Shown here one piece after another: positions 45,719-46,790 of a stretch of DNA of 46,790 nucleotides (position 1 is its first letter; each line of letters starts with the position of its first letter). Source of the DNA: a virus. The stretch covers positions 3,680 through 50,469 of the IMG/VR virus record IMGVR_UViG_3300030389_002782; one strand, 5' to 3'. The position numbers were made by a program, and so were the translations under genes. The notes below the pieces were generated by a model that was not told where the DNA came from, searched no databases, and saw nothing but the letters and a program-made list of their open reading frames with translations.

Positions 45719-46790
45719 TGTCAATACAATATGCAGGTGAGTATAGTTTAGATCATTGTCATCTATTAACATCAGGTGGTATCAGAGTAGATTTATCAGC
45801 AACAACAATACAATTAGATTTGTTTGAAGAGATTTATACTAATGGTATTACGGGCACCATTACAGTAGCAGATACAAATGGTATAATACAAAATGCACAG
45901 GTGATCGGACAAGATTACTTAGAACTTAAAATATCAACACCAGGTTTGGATCAAGATGACTCAAATAAAGGTGTCATAGACTTTGTAGAGAATCCGTTTG
46001 TCATACACAAAATAAACGCAAGGTTTGATGTGTCAAAAGGTGCTGAAGTATTTCAACTAAGTTTTATGTCATACGAAGCATTATATAATCATAGAATTAG
46101 ATTATCACGAACATTTACAGAGACTAATTCTAACATTGTTAAGAATATTATGAGAAGTCCAAATATATTTGATTCAAGAAAAACATTACATTTAGAAGAT
46201 ACTCAAGGTATTAGAAAACATGTGGTACCTAATATATCACCATTTGATTTCATTAGAAATTTATTAGATGATTCTGTATCAAAGGTAAACGGATCACCAC
46301 ATTACTTTTTCTACGAAACTACCAAAGGTTATCATTTTAGAACATTACAAAGTCTGTACAATCAACCAGTAACTGCTGAGTTTAATGACGGTGATGCTGG
46401 AACTATTGCAGGTGGTGACACTAAGGTAAGAGATTTAGACAAAGAATTTAGAACTGCATTAACATATGAACCAATGAGTCAAAACAATATGTTGGCAAAT
46501 GTTATGGGTGGATTATTAGGAAGTACATTTATAGATTATAATATTTTTCATAAAAAGTATGCAATAAAAGAATATGGATACTTTGATAATTTCAAAGACT
46601 TTGAAAGAGTAAATGGAAAAGATACAACTTACGATAATCCTATATATAGTGATGGTAGTATCGATGACAAGGGGAACAATGTCGGAGATTTTAAAAACGC
46701 AAGAATTTTTCTACAACCAAAAAGTGTTGATGAAACCACTGAGTCTGACGCAAGTCAATACAACACAAATACGTCATCATATTCTTTCAG
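45718..46790 (+). CDS. Baseplate hub-like protein (gp27-type), 3' end outside the window
   Basis: The ATG overlaps the gp53 stop, and 357 codons are open to the window end. LTSGGIRVDLSATTIQLDLFEEIYTNGITGTITVADTNG, VIGQDYLELKIST, IDFVENPFVIHKIN and a later GIRKHVVPNISPFDFIRNLLDDSV with SPHYFFYETTKGYHFRTL resemble the hub-like proteins that accompany gp48/gp53 in marine T4-like phages. The order strand-dimer-strand fits the gp27 tube domains. Assignment is from pattern only; the C-terminal part is unseen. Confidence 0.6.
   Translation, partial: MSIQYAGEYSLDHCHLLTSGGIRVDLSATTIQLDLFEEIYTNGITGTITVADTNGIIQNAQVIGQDYLELKISTPGLDQDDSNKGVIDFVENPFVIHKINARFDVSKGAEVFQLSFMSYEALYNHRIRLSRTFTETNSNIVKNIMRSPNIFDSRKTLHLEDTQGIRKHVVPNISPFDFIRNLLDDSVSKVNGSPHYFFYETTKGYHFRTLQSLYNQPVTAEFNDGDAGTIAGGDTKVRDLDKEFRTALTYEPMSQNNMLANVMGGLLGSTFIDYNIFHKKYAIKEYGYFDNFKDFERVNGKDTTYDNPIYSDGSIDDKGNNVGDFKNARIFLQPKSVDETTESDASQYNTNTSSYSF

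Noticed and set aside
1-46790. tRNA genes, CRISPR arrays, insertion sequences, integrase or attachment sites
   Set aside because: None was seen; no cloverleaf, spaced direct repeats, transposase or integrase motifs appear. The tmRNA is the only RNA gene supported.
1-46790. Cyanophage origin
   Set aside because: No psbA, psbD, hli, talC or similar host-type photosynthesis gene is present in the window, although many core genes look like those of cyanophages; the host call remains open.

Overview
This window is a piece of a lytic, T4-like marine myovirus, AT-rich and densely packed. Most neighbouring genes overlap by 1-20 bases through ATGA or TAATG junctions. The T4 core is clear: primase gp61, NrdA/NrdB, RNase H, PhoH, late-transcription coactivator gp33, helicase loader gp59, single-strand binding protein gp32, head completion gp4, and tail or baseplate proteins gp26, gp48 and gp53. 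No cyanophage photosynthesis gene is present. The low GC, a phage-encoded ribosomal protein bS21 and a circularly permuted tmRNA of alphaproteobacterial type all fit a SAR11 (Pelagibacter)-like host. That host is an inference; cyanobacteria can also carry permuted tmRNA.

Layout. 1-6.1 kb holds virion or structural genes, including two paralogous small proteins with hairpin-rich leaders. 6.1-8.6 kb is a membrane and lysis block with holin-like proteins, a DUF1353 protein and an inner/outer spanin-like pair. 8.8-14.5 kb carries primase, a radical SAM protein, a compact NrdA, a glutaredoxin-NrdB fusion and a PD-(D/E)XK nuclease. 14.6-16.4 kb carries a cytidylyltransferase, a PIG-L deacetylase and a glycosyltransferase-like protein. 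16.4-22.8 kb is the most unusual part: a curli-type secretion cassette with CsgF, CsgG, two curlin-repeat proteins, a FecR-domain protein and a CHASE2-class III nucleotide cyclase. 22.9-24.4 kb carries small genes including bS21. 24.4-39.2 kb follows the T4 order rnh - 33 - 59 - 32, but with about 10 kb of accessory genes between rnh and 33. These include two 2OG-Fe(II) oxygenases, a SleB hydrolase, a GH108 muramidase, a PLP-fold protein, PhoH, a 29-residue peptide with nine cysteines, an exonuclease and the tmRNA. A strong terminator at 39.66 kb ends this rightward block. 39.7-43.9 kb is leftward and encodes tail assembly proteins. 43.97 kb to the end is rightward baseplate genes.

Regulation. 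Two promoter styles are visible. The first is host sigma-70-like TTGACA-N17-TATAAT sites, three of which share an AACCCTTGACA core. The second is T4-like late TATAAATA boxes in intergenic positions next to structural genes. Three sigma-70-like sites end exactly six bases before an ATG, which suggests leaderless messages.

The leading new observations are four: the phage curli/CHASE2-cyclase cassette; the permuted tmRNA with a predicted tag ADQYEYAMAA; a probable programmed -1 frameshift (T8 run with an SD-like GGAGGG nine bases upstream) joining the gp26-like gene to a small ORF just before the tape-measure-like gene; and possible leaderless early genes in a phage that also makes its own bS21. 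All calls rest on reading the sequence and remembered family features; no database search was run.
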